In this document: positions 9,106 to 17,462 of the stretch, one piece after another
Position numbering within the stretch: the first letter of the stretch is position 1
Layout of the letters: every line of letters starts with the position of its first letter
Assembly: GCA_036746695.1 (NCBI GenBank)
Contig: DAIODP010000001.1
Span: 1,798,001 to 1,862,000 of the forward strand
DNA: 64,000 nt
Direction: 5' to 3'
Source of the DNA: UBA3006 sp036746695
Lineage (GTDB): Bacteria > Actinomycetota > Acidimicrobiia > Acidimicrobiales > Ilumatobacteraceae
Made by a program: the position numbers and the translations under genes
The notes under the pieces: model-generated
Databases searched by the model: none
Told to the model about the DNA's origin: nothing
The model's input: the letters and a program-made list of their open reading frames with translations, nothing else

Positions 9106-9134
9106 TGCTGCGGGTGCCGTGCACCCGGTCAGCA
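9106..9134. terminator. Stem-loop between oxidoreductase gene and tRNA-Arg
   Basis: GGGTGC-CGT-GCACCC (9112-9126) is a perfect 6-bp stem, extended by TGCTG (9106-9110) pairing with CAGCA (9130-9134) across a small bulge. It lies between the stop at 9100 and the convergent tRNA 3' end at 9146. There is no T-run, so function as a bidirectional terminator is only probable. Confidence 0.45.
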
Positions 9135-9145
9135 AGCACATTCGT

Positions 9146-9221
9146 TGGTGCGCTCGGACGGACTCGAACCGCCAACCCTCTGATCCGAAGTCAGATGCTC
9201 TATCCATTGAGCTACGAACGC
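9146..9221 (-). tRNA. tRNA-Arg (anticodon TCG)
   Basis: The reverse complement folds as a cloverleaf. The acceptor arm is GCGTTCG/CGAGCGC, the anticodon stem is TCTGA/TCAGA with loop CTTCGGA (anticodon TCG, reading CGA), and the T arm is GGCGG-TTCGAGT-CCGTC. Discriminator A and CCA are encoded at 9149-9146. Confidence 0.95.
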
Positions 9222-9258
9222 TTGTGCGCTACATATTAGTGGTGCGGCGCGTCGGTGG

Positions 9259-10359
9259 CTACGGCCGGATTTCGTAGAAGGCGTTGACCGAATGGTCGAT
9301 ATCTAGTTTGTTGAACTGAGAGAAGCCCGCAGCCTTGGCCATTGCTTGCGCGGTGGTTGCCGAGAGGCCGAGTGTGCCAAGGCCAGCACCGCCGGGCGCC
9401 GACATGGCTGATGACATGCATGAGAGCACGCTGATGCCATACATGAGTGGGGCCATTGGGTTCTTTTGTGCGTTGAGCGCGAAGGTGTCGTGGGCTTTGA
9501 TGTCGACGAGTAGCCATGTGCCGGTTGGTTTGAGGCTGGCGTGAATGGCTTGCATCATTTCGGCTGGGTGGGTCATGTCGTGAATACAGTCGAACGTAGT
9601 GACGAAGTCGAGCGAGTGGTCGGTGGGAAGTGGGTTGGTGCGGGCGTCGTTGAAGAATGCGTTCGTAAGTCTTGCGTCGCTCAGTTTTTGTGCTGCGCGG
9701 TCGAGTGCGTATTGGCTGATCTCGTAGCCAGTGAATGTGCTTGTGGGGAATGCCTTGGCCATGAGGAGCACTGCGCCACCAGCGCCGCAGCCCACGTCTG
9801 CAACATGGGCGCCTTGTTGGAGCAAGTTGGTGATGTTGGTGAGGGCGGGGAGAACGGCCGAGATGAGGTTGGCATTTGTCCACGGTTCAAAACTGCGTTC
9901 GATGCCAACAGCGCCTTCGGGGCCGTGGCTGTCGTAGTTGTGGCCGATGCCGGTGCGAAAACTTTCGGGCATACGCTTGAGTGACTCCATAGTTTGAGGA
10001 AGGCGGTGAAACATGCCCATGCCGAATGCGGGGTGATCGTCGGTGGCGAGCACCACCGTTTGCTCGGGTGAAAGAAAGAAGGTGTCGTCGGTGATGTTGG
10101 GTGTGGGTGACGGTGTGTTTTGTGTGGAGATCATTTTTGCGGAGGCCTGGTTGTAGGCCCATTCGCGAACCCAGCGTTCGTTCAATTGGGTGGTGTGGGC
10201 AAGTTGCGCGGTAGTGAGCGGTTGATTGGCTGCAGCGAGGGCCTTGTAGAGACCAAGTTGGTCGCCCAGGTGGATCATTCCCGAAGTGACGGCACCTTCA
10301 AGTTTGCTGAAGAGCATGAACGAGAACATCTTCAGTTTGTCTGGGTCAATATCGCTCAT
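9259..10359 (-). CDS. Class I SAM-dependent methyltransferase with N-terminal winged-helix region
   Basis: About 366 residues. The N-terminal part (LGLYKALAAANQPLTTAQLA, then WVREWAYNQ) looks like the winged-helix dimerisation region of small-molecule O-methyltransferase-like proteins. The SAM-binding motif I (VADVGCGAGGAVLLMAKAFP, then TGYE) lies near residue 185, and motif II-like FDCIHDMTHP follows. Substrate unknown. I use ATG 10359 (MSDIDPDKLKMF); another ATG at 10392 would add 11 residues, and neither has a clear Shine-Dalgarno sequence. The divergent gene begins at 10406. Confidence 0.8.
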   Translation of the reverse strand: MSDIDPDKLKMFSFMLFSKLEGAVTSGMIHLGDQLGLYKALAAANQPLTTAQLAHTTQLNERWVREWAYNQASAKMISTQNTPSPTPNITDDTFFLSPEQTVVLATDDHPAFGMGMFHRLPQTMESLKRMPESFRTGIGHNYDSHGPEGAVGIERSFEPWTNANLISAVLPALTNITNLLQQGAHVADVGCGAGGAVLLMAKAFPTSTFTGYEISQYALDRAAQKLSDARLTNAFFNDARTNPLPTDHSLDFVTTFDCIHDMTHPAEMMQAIHASLKPTGTWLLVDIKAHDTFALNAQKNPMAPLMYGISVLSCMSSAMSAPGGAGLGTLGLSATTAQAMAKAAGFSQFNKLDIDHSVNAFYEIRP

Positions 10360-10405
10360 GTCTGTAGACGCTAGGCGATGAAGGGAAAGCATTTATGATG
10401 GGGGA

Positions 10406-11488
10406 ATGACGGCTGATGCGGTAGTTGCAAGGAAAATCCGCACCAGGGTGGCTATTGGTATGGCGGCGCTGAGCGGGGTGTTGCTTGCGGCTTCGGTTGT
10501 GGCCGTGTGGTCGCGTAACCAAATCCTAAACACCGACTCGTATGTGAAGACGGTTGCGCCGATGATCGAGGATTCGGCCATCCAAGGCGAAATTGTCGAC
10601 AAGATCACTGGGGCGGTGATGAACGTTGCAGACATTGAGCAAAGGCTGAATGGTGTGCTGCCCGAGCAACTTGCGGTGTTGTCTGAGACCGTGGACCAAT
10701 CGTTTGCCGTGGTGGTGCGTGAGCGAGCAACAAGCATGGTGCGCTCGGAAGAGATGGCGGCGTTGTGGCGCGAGGTGAACAGGCAGGCGCACGAGGCGGT
10801 GAAGGCAGTTTTGTTGGATAAGCAGTCGGACCAGGCCGATGTTGCTGGCGTTGTCGACCTCACCAAGTACGTGGGGTTGTTGGTTGATTCGTTGATTGGC
10901 GACGGCGCGGTTTTTCTGAACGATGTTGCCGACACACGCTTGGCCCTCGACGTGGAGTTGTTCGACGTGCAGGGGTTGAAGAAGGTGCAAACGGGCGTCA
11001 CCATCCTTGATGGTTTGGCAACGTTGCTGCCTGCGTTGGCTTTGTTGTTTGCCGCGTTGGCAATTGTGCTTGGTCGGCCAATAAGGCGAGGCGTTCAATA
11101 CGTGGGCAACGCATGGGTGGGTGCTGGCGTGTTGGTGCTGTTGTTGATGGCCGTGGTGGAGGGCATGTACAACACGGTGGTGCAAGATGACCAAACACTG
11201 TTGCGAAAAAGCGCATTTGCAATTGCAACTCGTGGCTTGCATGAATATGGACGATCAGTGGTGTTGGCGGCAGCAATCGTGCTTGTGCTCAGTACCTTGG
11301 TGAAACACCGTGCAAGAGGTTTGGAGTTTGTGCCAAGTTCTACTGAACCAATGCGTTTCATGTTTGGCTCCGTTGCGTTGTTGTGGCTGATCATTGATGC
11401 CAACGCCGGGTTAGTGACAATGTTGTTGTTGGGCCTCACCGTGTTGGTGGGCGAGTGGCTGGTATTCCGCAAGAGGCGCAAGGCCTGA
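10406..11488 (+). CDS. Conserved actinobacterial integral membrane protein
   Basis: A 360-residue protein with one N-terminal membrane segment (about 13-33), an extracytoplasmic domain of about 165 residues containing LNTDSYVKTVAPMIEDSAIQ, and four more hydrophobic segments between about residues 200 and 350. The LNTDxYVxTVxP motif is typical of a family of uncharacterised actinobacterial membrane proteins; no enzymatic motif is visible. It ends in a basic FRKRRKA tail. GGGGGA a few bases before the ATG can act as a Shine-Dalgarno sequence. Confidence 0.75.
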   Translation: MTADAVVARKIRTRVAIGMAALSGVLLAASVVAVWSRNQILNTDSYVKTVAPMIEDSAIQGEIVDKITGAVMNVADIEQRLNGVLPEQLAVLSETVDQSFAVVVRERATSMVRSEEMAALWREVNRQAHEAVKAVLLDKQSDQADVAGVVDLTKYVGLLVDSLIGDGAVFLNDVADTRLALDVELFDVQGLKKVQTGVTILDGLATLLPALALLFAALAIVLGRPIRRGVQYVGNAWVGAGVLVLLLMAVVEGMYNTVVQDDQTLLRKSAFAIATRGLHEYGRSVVLAAAIVLVLSTLVKHRARGLEFVPSSTEPMRFMFGSVALLWLIIDANAGLVTMLLLGLTVLVGEWLVFRKRRKA

Positions 11489-11524
11489 ACCTGTTGATGC
11501 TGCCCAATGGGGCAGAATAGAGAG

Positions 11525-12259
11525 ATGATCAACAAACGCGGTTCATTGTTTGCGGTGTCGGTGTTGGCAGTGGTTTTGACAGGTTGCAGCATTGGCGGTG
11601 GCGACACCTATAACGGTGCAGATGCGGGCACGCACGGCGTAACGGTGCAGGCAACAGGCACGGCGAAAGTTGTTCCGGACGGTGTTTCGTTTACTTTCTC
11701 GATCAGCGTGCTTGCCGCAAATACAGAAGAGGCGCTGTCGAAGGTGGCCGAAGGGTCTGAGAAGGCGCGCAAAGCATTAGAGGGAGCGGGCGTAGTAAGC
11801 GAAGACTTCTCGACACAGAACGTCAGCGTGTATCCGGAATATACGTATAACACCGATGGATCGTCTGGCTCGGTGAGCGGGTACCGAGGCAATCAGGCAT
11901 TTGCGGTTACGTTACGCGACACAACAACGGCTGGCGATGTAGTGGATGCTGTGGTTGCTGCAGTGGGCAACAGTGTGCAAATTAATTCGGTCGTTCCAAT
12001 ATTGCTCGACACACAAGATGCCGCAGATGATGCGCGCGAGAAGGCAGTGAAGGCTGCAAAAGCCAAAGCCGAGTCGTACGCCGAGTTGCTGGATGTGGAT
12101 CTGGGAGACCTTCAGTACATCACCGAGATCTCTTCACCATCTTGGGAAGCCCGTGCAATAGTGGGGTCGAATGACATGGAAACCAGCGCTAAGACCGAGA
12201 TTGATCTTGGTGTTCAGGAAGTTTCGGTAACTGTGGAAGTTCGATACAAGTTCGACTGA
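11525..12259 (+). CDS. SIMPL-domain (DUF541) lipoprotein
   Basis: A 244-residue protein starting MINKRGSLFAVSVLAVVLTG with a lipobox LTGC (Cys 22), so it is a predicted lipoprotein. The mature region (GVTVQATGTAKVVPDGVSFT, and later KAAKAKAESYAELLDVDLG) is a complete SIMPL/DUF541 domain, a family of BP26/YggE-like envelope proteins linked to stress tolerance. I choose ATG 11525 (AGAGAG just before) over an in-frame upstream codon because it gives the proper signal peptide. The stop abuts, tail to tail, the stop of the next gene. Confidence 0.88.
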   Translation: MINKRGSLFAVSVLAVVLTGCSIGGGDTYNGADAGTHGVTVQATGTAKVVPDGVSFTFSISVLAANTEEALSKVAEGSEKARKALEGAGVVSEDFSTQNVSVYPEYTYNTDGSSGSVSGYRGNQAFAVTLRDTTTAGDVVDAVVAAVGNSVQINSVVPILLDTQDAADDAREKAVKAAKAKAESYAELLDVDLGDLQYITEISSPSWEARAIVGSNDMETSAKTEIDLGVQEVSVTVEVRYKFD

Positions 12260-13096
12260 TCAAGAACCGATGTTTAGCTGCATGACAACGTGCGGCAACT
12301 GATTGAGGTGTGAACTGCGCAGGTAGCGCCAGCCCTTTTGTTCGTACCAGTCCTGCTTGTCCTCTGTGTAGAGGAAGAGTTGCTTGAACCCCAGTTGCTG
12401 TGCGCGAGATATCAGGTGGGAGAGGAGCGCATTAGCAACGCCTTGCTCGCGTGCCTTTGGGTGCACGAACAACGCAGCTACCCAAGGCCCGGGTTCCGTT
12501 GCATTTGGCAGTTCGTCATCGTCTATCAGAGTGACGCAGCCAAGCAGTTTGTCGTTTGAGTCGATTGCAACAAATGTTTCGGCAAGCCGGCCGCTTGTGC
12601 CGTCGGAATGGGAGTAAAGGTCCAGATATGTCTGCGCTGTGTCGTTGGGAAACTCGTGAGCCCAAGCCTCGAAACCCCACTGTGCTGCTTCGCCCCAGTG
12701 CTGTGGTGTTTGCGCAATGTTGTGCACGGTGAAGGTGTTCAATTGCGACGGCGCAACAAACGTTCCGTCGGGCATAGAGGGAAACTCGATGATCTCAATA
12801 ACGGCATCGATGTTGATGGGGCCATAGATATGGGGGAAGAACGGTTCGCCAGGTAAAGATGGCGAGCCGTCGATGTGTGAGGGTGGCTCCCATTTCAGTG
12901 GGCTGGCAAGAAGTTTGGGGTCGATGCGCAACAGCAGCATGTCGTTCGCACCCACGTAGTACTTGTTGGCAACGCCAACCATTTGGTGCTCGGTAGAGCA
13001 GTGAATGAAACCTTCGCTTGCTAGCGATGCTGGCTGCACGACACCCGACTGCTGCGCTGCTTCCCAGTCGGTTCTATTGATGAGGTGCAGGATCAC
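12260..13096 (-). CDS. DUF952-GNAT acetyltransferase fusion
   Basis: 278 residues with two modules. Residues 1-110 (MILHLINRTDWEAAQQSGVV, then GFIHCSTEHQMVGVANKYY, then PHIYGPINIDAVIEI) are a full DUF952 domain, distantly related to ADP-ribosyl/RNA 2'-phosphotransferase-like folds. Residues about 135-278 form a GNAT N-acetyltransferase with the acetyl-CoA loop in the stretch VHPKAREQGVANALLSHLIS and the downstream LYTEDKQDWYEQKGWR. Both substrates are unknown. Fusion suggests the modules work on the same molecule, which is inference. Confidence 0.85.
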   Translation of the reverse strand: MILHLINRTDWEAAQQSGVVQPASLASEGFIHCSTEHQMVGVANKYYVGANDMLLLRIDPKLLASPLKWEPPSHIDGSPSLPGEPFFPHIYGPINIDAVIEIIEFPSMPDGTFVAPSQLNTFTVHNIAQTPQHWGEAAQWGFEAWAHEFPNDTAQTYLDLYSHSDGTSGRLAETFVAIDSNDKLLGCVTLIDDDELPNATEPGPWVAALFVHPKAREQGVANALLSHLISRAQQLGFKQLFLYTEDKQDWYEQKGWRYLRSSHLNQLPHVVMQLNIGS

Positions 13097-13117
13097 ACGT
13101 CAGAGCGTAGGTGACTG

Positions 13118-14605
13118 TTATGCGTGATAGTTGGGGGCTTCGTGGGTAATCGTCACGTCGTGTGGGTGGCTCTCTTCGCGGCCAGCGGTGGTGACGCGCA
13201 TGAATCGGGATCGTTCATGCAGTTGAGGCAACGTTGCTGCGCCTGCGTATCCCATGCCAGAACGCAAGCCGCCAACAAGTTGGTAGATGACGTCGGCGAG
13301 CGAGCCCGCGTATGCAACTCGGCCTTCGATGCCTTCAGGAACAAGTTTGTTTCGTTGCGGTGTGCCGCTTTGTGCCGAGCCGTATCGGTCGGCGCCCAAA
13401 CCTTGCATGGCACCAAGCGAACCCATACCTCGGTAGCTTTTGTATCGCCGGCCTTCAAACAGTTCTACTTCGCCGGGCGCTTCGTCGGTGCCAGCAAGAA
13501 GGCTGCCGAGCATGACGACTGTTGCGCCAGCGGCAAACGCCTTGACCAAGTCTCCCGAGTAGGTGACACCACCATCGGCGATGAGCGGTATCCCAAGTTG
13601 TTTCGCACGTTGTGCAGTGAACCAAATGGCAGAGAGCTGTGGCATGCCGGCACCGGCAACAACGCGAGTGGTGCAGATTGAGCCTGCGCCAACGCCAACT
13701 TTGATTGCGTCGACCCCTGCTTTGTGCAGCGCGTCTACGCCTTCTTCAGTGACAACGTTTCCGGCGATAACTGCCAATTCCGGCCACTGAGATTTGATGC
13801 GTTGAATGGCGTTCATTACACCAGCAGAGTGTCCGTGCGCTGTATCGACAACCACCGCGTCGACATCGGCGTCGACGAGTGCCTGCACTCGTTGTTCGAG
13901 ATCTTCACCAACACCTACTGCTGCACCCGCACGAAGTCGTCCGCCCGAATCGCGGGTGGCGTGAGGGAAGTCCTGTCGTTTCATGATGTCTTTCACCGTG
14001 ATCAAACCGCGAAGCGTGCCGTCGGCGTCAACGAGCGGAAGTTTTTCGATTCGATGTTGTTGCAAGATGTCTCGCGCGGTGTCGAGCGATGTGCCTACAT
14101 CGGCCGTGATCAAGTTGGTTGAAGTCATGAACTCGGTAACGGGCTTCTGATAGTCGGAAGGTTTGCAGAAGCGAATGTCGCGATTGGTCAGGATTCCCAC
14201 CAGGTGGCCCTTTGGGTCGGTAATCGGCACGCCAGAGAAGTGGTAGCGATGCATCAAGTTCTCGGCGTCTTGCAATGTTGCTGTCGGGGGCAGCGTGACT
14301 GGGTCGGTGATCATGCCCGATTGCGAGCGCTTGACACGCCTTACTTCTGCGGCCTGGTCGTCGATGGTGAGGTTGCGATGAATGATGCCAAGACCACCTA
14401 CCCGCGCAAGTGCAATGGCAAGTCGCGACTCGGTGACTTTGTCCATCGCGGCAGAAACCAGTGGCACGGCAAGTTGAATGTCGCGAGCAAAAGTGGTGCT
14501 GGTGTCAACGGCGTCTGGCAAGACGTCGCTGTATCCAGGGACGACAACAACATCGTCGAAGGTGAGTCCTTCGAAATAGGAAAAGAAATCGGCTTTTGAT
14601 GTCAT
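13118..14605 (-). CDS. guaB: IMP dehydrogenase
   Basis: 495 residues with the TIM-barrel IMPDH catalytic domain interrupted by two CBS domains (about 95-215). The active-site loop VGAGSICTTRVVAGAG carries the catalytic Cys, and the flap region YRGMGSLGAM is present. It oxidises IMP to XMP with NAD+, the committed step to GMP. Its ATG overlaps the purN stop in an ATGA tetranucleotide (14602-14605), so it is the last gene of the purine operon and translationally coupled to it. Confidence 0.96.
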   Translation of the reverse strand: MTSKADFFSYFEGLTFDDVVVVPGYSDVLPDAVDTSTTFARDIQLAVPLVSAAMDKVTESRLAIALARVGGLGIIHRNLTIDDQAAEVRRVKRSQSGMITDPVTLPPTATLQDAENLMHRYHFSGVPITDPKGHLVGILTNRDIRFCKPSDYQKPVTEFMTSTNLITADVGTSLDTARDILQQHRIEKLPLVDADGTLRGLITVKDIMKRQDFPHATRDSGGRLRAGAAVGVGEDLEQRVQALVDADVDAVVVDTAHGHSAGVMNAIQRIKSQWPELAVIAGNVVTEEGVDALHKAGVDAIKVGVGAGSICTTRVVAGAGMPQLSAIWFTAQRAKQLGIPLIADGGVTYSGDLVKAFAAGATVVMLGSLLAGTDEAPGEVELFEGRRYKSYRGMGSLGAMQGLGADRYGSAQSGTPQRNKLVPEGIEGRVAYAGSLADVIYQLVGGLRSGMGYAGAATLPQLHERSRFMRVTTAGREESHPHDVTITHEAPNYHA

Positions 14606-15204
14606 GGTGTTGTCGCTTTCTGTGTTTGAGGGATAGTGATCAGTAGTGCATCAACGAGCAGTCGGTGCTCGGTTTCATGCATTCGTTGCGAGAAGGTCTG
14701 CACTGTGTCGTCGGCTGCAAAGGCCACGGTGTCTTGGCAAATGATGGGGCCGTTGTCTACACCTTCATCGGTGACGAAATGAACCATGACGCCAGATTGG
14801 GAGCGTTCTCCCGCAACAAACTGCGCGAATGCCCGTTCGATGGCGCCCGTGCCAGGCAGTTCTCCTGGCAAGGCTGGATGCACGTTGATGATTTGCTGTG
14901 AAATGCGCGCCAGAAAGTTGCTGGTGAGCAGACGCATGAATCCCGCAAGCACCACGATGTCGGGATGAAATTCGACAACGGCTGAGGCGAGTTGGGCGTT
15001 GAACTCGTGTTTAGTTAGGTTGTCTGGTTCCACAACCTTGGATGCAATGTTGTGTTGGGCTGCGCGTTGTAGCGCATAGGCATTGGGATTGTCTGAAACT
15101 ACGCCAATGACTTGTGCCTGCAGCACGTGGGTTTCGCATGCGTCAATAATTGCTTGCAGGTTGGAGCCGTTTCCTGAGGCCAACACCAAGAGCCGCGTTG
15201 TCAC
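14602..15204 (-). CDS. purN: Phosphoribosylglycinamide formyltransferase
   Basis: 200 residues starting at GTG 15204 (VTTRLLVLASGNGSNLQAII), a start fixed by the GTGA overlap with the stop of purDM (15201-15203). The GART signature with catalytic Asn/His/Asp is visible: NVHPALPGELPG (N, H), and DEGVDNGPIICQ with the catalytic Asp. It transfers a formyl group from 10-formyl-THF to GAR. The order purD-purM-purN is the same as the domain order of the animal trifunctional GART protein. Confidence 0.95.
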   Translation of the reverse strand: MTTRLLVLASGNGSNLQAIIDACETHVLQAQVIGVVSDNPNAYALQRAAQHNIASKVVEPDNLTKHEFNAQLASAVVEFHPDIVVLAGFMRLLTSNFLARISQQIINVHPALPGELPGTGAIERAFAQFVAGERSQSGVMVHFVTDEGVDNGPIICQDTVAFAADDTVQTFSQRMHETEHRLLVDALLITIPQTQKATTP

Positions 15205-17462
15205 TGCAGCAACACCTTGTTGTGATCGCCGGTGAGTTCGCCAATGATCCACGTTTGTTCACCAATGGATGCTTGAACAGCTTCGACGTGCTGTGGCGCC
15301 ACAATGACCACCATGCCGATTCCCATGTTGAGTGTTCGATACAGCTCGTTCATTTCGAGCGCGCTCAGTTCGCTGACTAATTGGAATAATGGTGGCATCG
15401 GCCATGAACCAAGAGTGATATTCGCGCCAATGCCTTGAGGCAGTACTCGGGGCATATTTTCTGGCAGTCCGCCACCCGTAATGTGCACGAGTGCCTTCAC
15501 GAGTTCGGTGTCTAGCGCGTCCTTGAGAACTGGCAAGTAATTGCGATGAGGTTCAAGTAAGGCCTCCACTAGCGGTCGGTCGAGTGGCACTGGCTGAGAC
15601 TCCATTGGGATCCAGGCAAAGAGTTTGCGCAGGTACGAGTAACCGTTGGTGTGTGGCCCGTTTGAGGCAACTCCAATCAATACGTCGCCAGCGGCAATGG
15701 TGGGAAGAGGCAGCAATTGCTCACGTTCGGCCACCCCCACGAGAGTCCCCGCAATGTCGAAGGCCCCCGGTGAATAGACACCAGGCATTTCGGCGGTCTC
15801 GCCACCAAGTAGCACGCAACCTGCTGCGGCGCATGCATCTGCCATGCCACCAACAACTTCGGCAACCATTTCTGCATCGATTTTTGACGAAGCGAGATAG
15901 TCGAGAAAGAAGAGTGGGTATGCGCGTTGCACCAACACGTCATTTACGCAGTGGTTGACGATGTCGTGGCCGGTTCCGCGAATTCGGCCAGTTCGCGCAG
16001 CAAGTTCAACTTTAGTTCCAACGCCATCAGTTGAACCAACTAGCACGGGGTGATCAAACTCTTTCAGAAACGACACGTCGAGTGCGCCGCCAAATGCGCC
16101 AACGCCACGTAGAACTTGTGATGTTGAAGTTTTAGAAACACTCGCTTTAATGAGGTCTACGGCACGCGTGCCCTCGTCGATGTTTACACCTGTAGATGCG
16201 TAAGACTTGATGGTTGCGCCGGGGGCACGCCACGCGATGTCTCTGCGCAGTTGCATGCCATCGAATGAAATACGCGTGGCAGTGGAATAAGCATGGGTTC
16301 TGGCTTCTTCAAGCGTTGCGCCGAAGCCGACACAGGTAAGTACGCGCCCGCCAGCCGTGACTAAATTTCCATCTTGCAATTCGGTTCCGCCGTGGAAAAC
16401 AGCACACATTGGGTTGGTGCTTGGCAGTGGAGAAATGATGTCGCCAGTGCGGGGCGAATGTGGATAGTTGTGCGAAGCCAGTACCACGCCCAGTGCGCTT
16501 CCTGCGCGAATATTGAGGTGTTCAGGTGTGAGTGACGTATTGACGCACGCGAGCAATAACTCAACCAAGTCGGAGGCGAGGAGTGAGAGCAGCACTTGGG
16601 CCTCGGGGTCGCCGAAGCGGCAGTTGTATTCAAGCAATCGGGGTCCATCTGCAGTGAGCATGATTCCGGCAAAAAGCACCCCAATGAATGGTGTGCCTGC
16701 GGCTGCGAAATGATCGATGACAGGAGTGATGAACATGTTGTGTAGTTCTTCGGCCGAGAACTGCACTGGCGCTGGTGCGTATGCGCCCATGCCGCCAGTG
16801 TTGAGCCCGGTGTCGCCTTCGCCGATTCGTTTGTGATCTTGGGCCAGAGGAAATGCAACGCTTGTTTTGCCATCGTTCATTGCAATCAATGAACATTCGG
16901 TGCCAATAAGACGCTCTTCTAACACCACGTCGCCAACTGCGATCGCCTCACGAATTGCCTCGGTAGTTTCTTGCGCCGAGTTGGGAACGACGACGCCTTT
17001 TCCTCCAGCCAATCCGGATTGCTTCACCACAATGTTTGCGCCAAAGTTCTTCCACCACTCCAAGGCCGCATTTGTTTCACCCTGTGCAAATGAGGAGTAC
17101 CTAGGGCCAGGCAGGTTCAACGCATGGGCAATCGCTCGCGCGTACGACTTGTCGGATTCGAGGCGGGCCAGCGCTTGAGAGGGGCCAAACGCCGCAACCC
17201 CGGCTGCAAGCAACGCATCAACAAGCCCTGCCGCAAGCGGTGCCTCTGGCCCTACAACAACCAATGAGATGTTGTTGGTGTGGCACAGCGAAACGATGCC
17301 TTCGATATCGGTTGCTGCAACATGGTGTCGTGTCCCTGGTGTGCCCGCATTGCCTGGGGTGACGTGCAGTGTTGCGCATCGTGGCGACTCGCTGATTTTG
17401 GTGGCTAGTGCGTGTTCGCGAGCACCGCTACCAACGACCAAAATGTTGAGCGTGTTGGTCAT
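15201..17462 (-). CDS. purD-purM: PurD-PurM fusion: GAR synthetase and AIR synthetase in one polypeptide
   Basis: 753 residues, twice the length of either enzyme. Residues 1 to about 416 are GAR synthetase: NILVVGSGAREHALATKI, ATP-grasp motif VVKQSGLAGGKGVVV, and EYNCRFGDPEAQVL. After a very short junction (PGATIKSYASTGVNIDEGTR) residues about 418-753 are AIR synthetase, with TDGVGTKVELA, HCVNDVLVQRAYPLFFLDYL, LLGGETAEMPG and HITGGGLPENMPRVL. No stop or frameshift separates them. The start is set by an ATGA overlap with purF (17459-17462). The protein would catalyse steps 2 and 5 of IMP synthesis. Confidence 0.95.
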   Translation of the reverse strand: MTNTLNILVVGSGAREHALATKISESPRCATLHVTPGNAGTPGTRHHVAATDIEGIVSLCHTNNISLVVVGPEAPLAAGLVDALLAAGVAAFGPSQALARLESDKSYARAIAHALNLPGPRYSSFAQGETNAALEWWKNFGANIVVKQSGLAGGKGVVVPNSAQETTEAIREAIAVGDVVLEERLIGTECSLIAMNDGKTSVAFPLAQDHKRIGEGDTGLNTGGMGAYAPAPVQFSAEELHNMFITPVIDHFAAAGTPFIGVLFAGIMLTADGPRLLEYNCRFGDPEAQVLLSLLASDLVELLLACVNTSLTPEHLNIRAGSALGVVLASHNYPHSPRTGDIISPLPSTNPMCAVFHGGTELQDGNLVTAGGRVLTCVGFGATLEEARTHAYSTATRISFDGMQLRRDIAWRAPGATIKSYASTGVNIDEGTRAVDLIKASVSKTSTSQVLRGVGAFGGALDVSFLKEFDHPVLVGSTDGVGTKVELAARTGRIRGTGHDIVNHCVNDVLVQRAYPLFFLDYLASSKIDAEMVAEVVGGMADACAAAGCVLLGGETAEMPGVYSPGAFDIAGTLVGVAEREQLLPLPTIAAGDVLIGVASNGPHTNGYSYLRKLFAWIPMESQPVPLDRPLVEALLEPHRNYLPVLKDALDTELVKALVHITGGGLPENMPRVLPQGIGANITLGSWPMPPLFQLVSELSALEMNELYRTLNMGIGMVVIVAPQHVEAVQASIGEQTWIIGELTGDHNKVLLQ

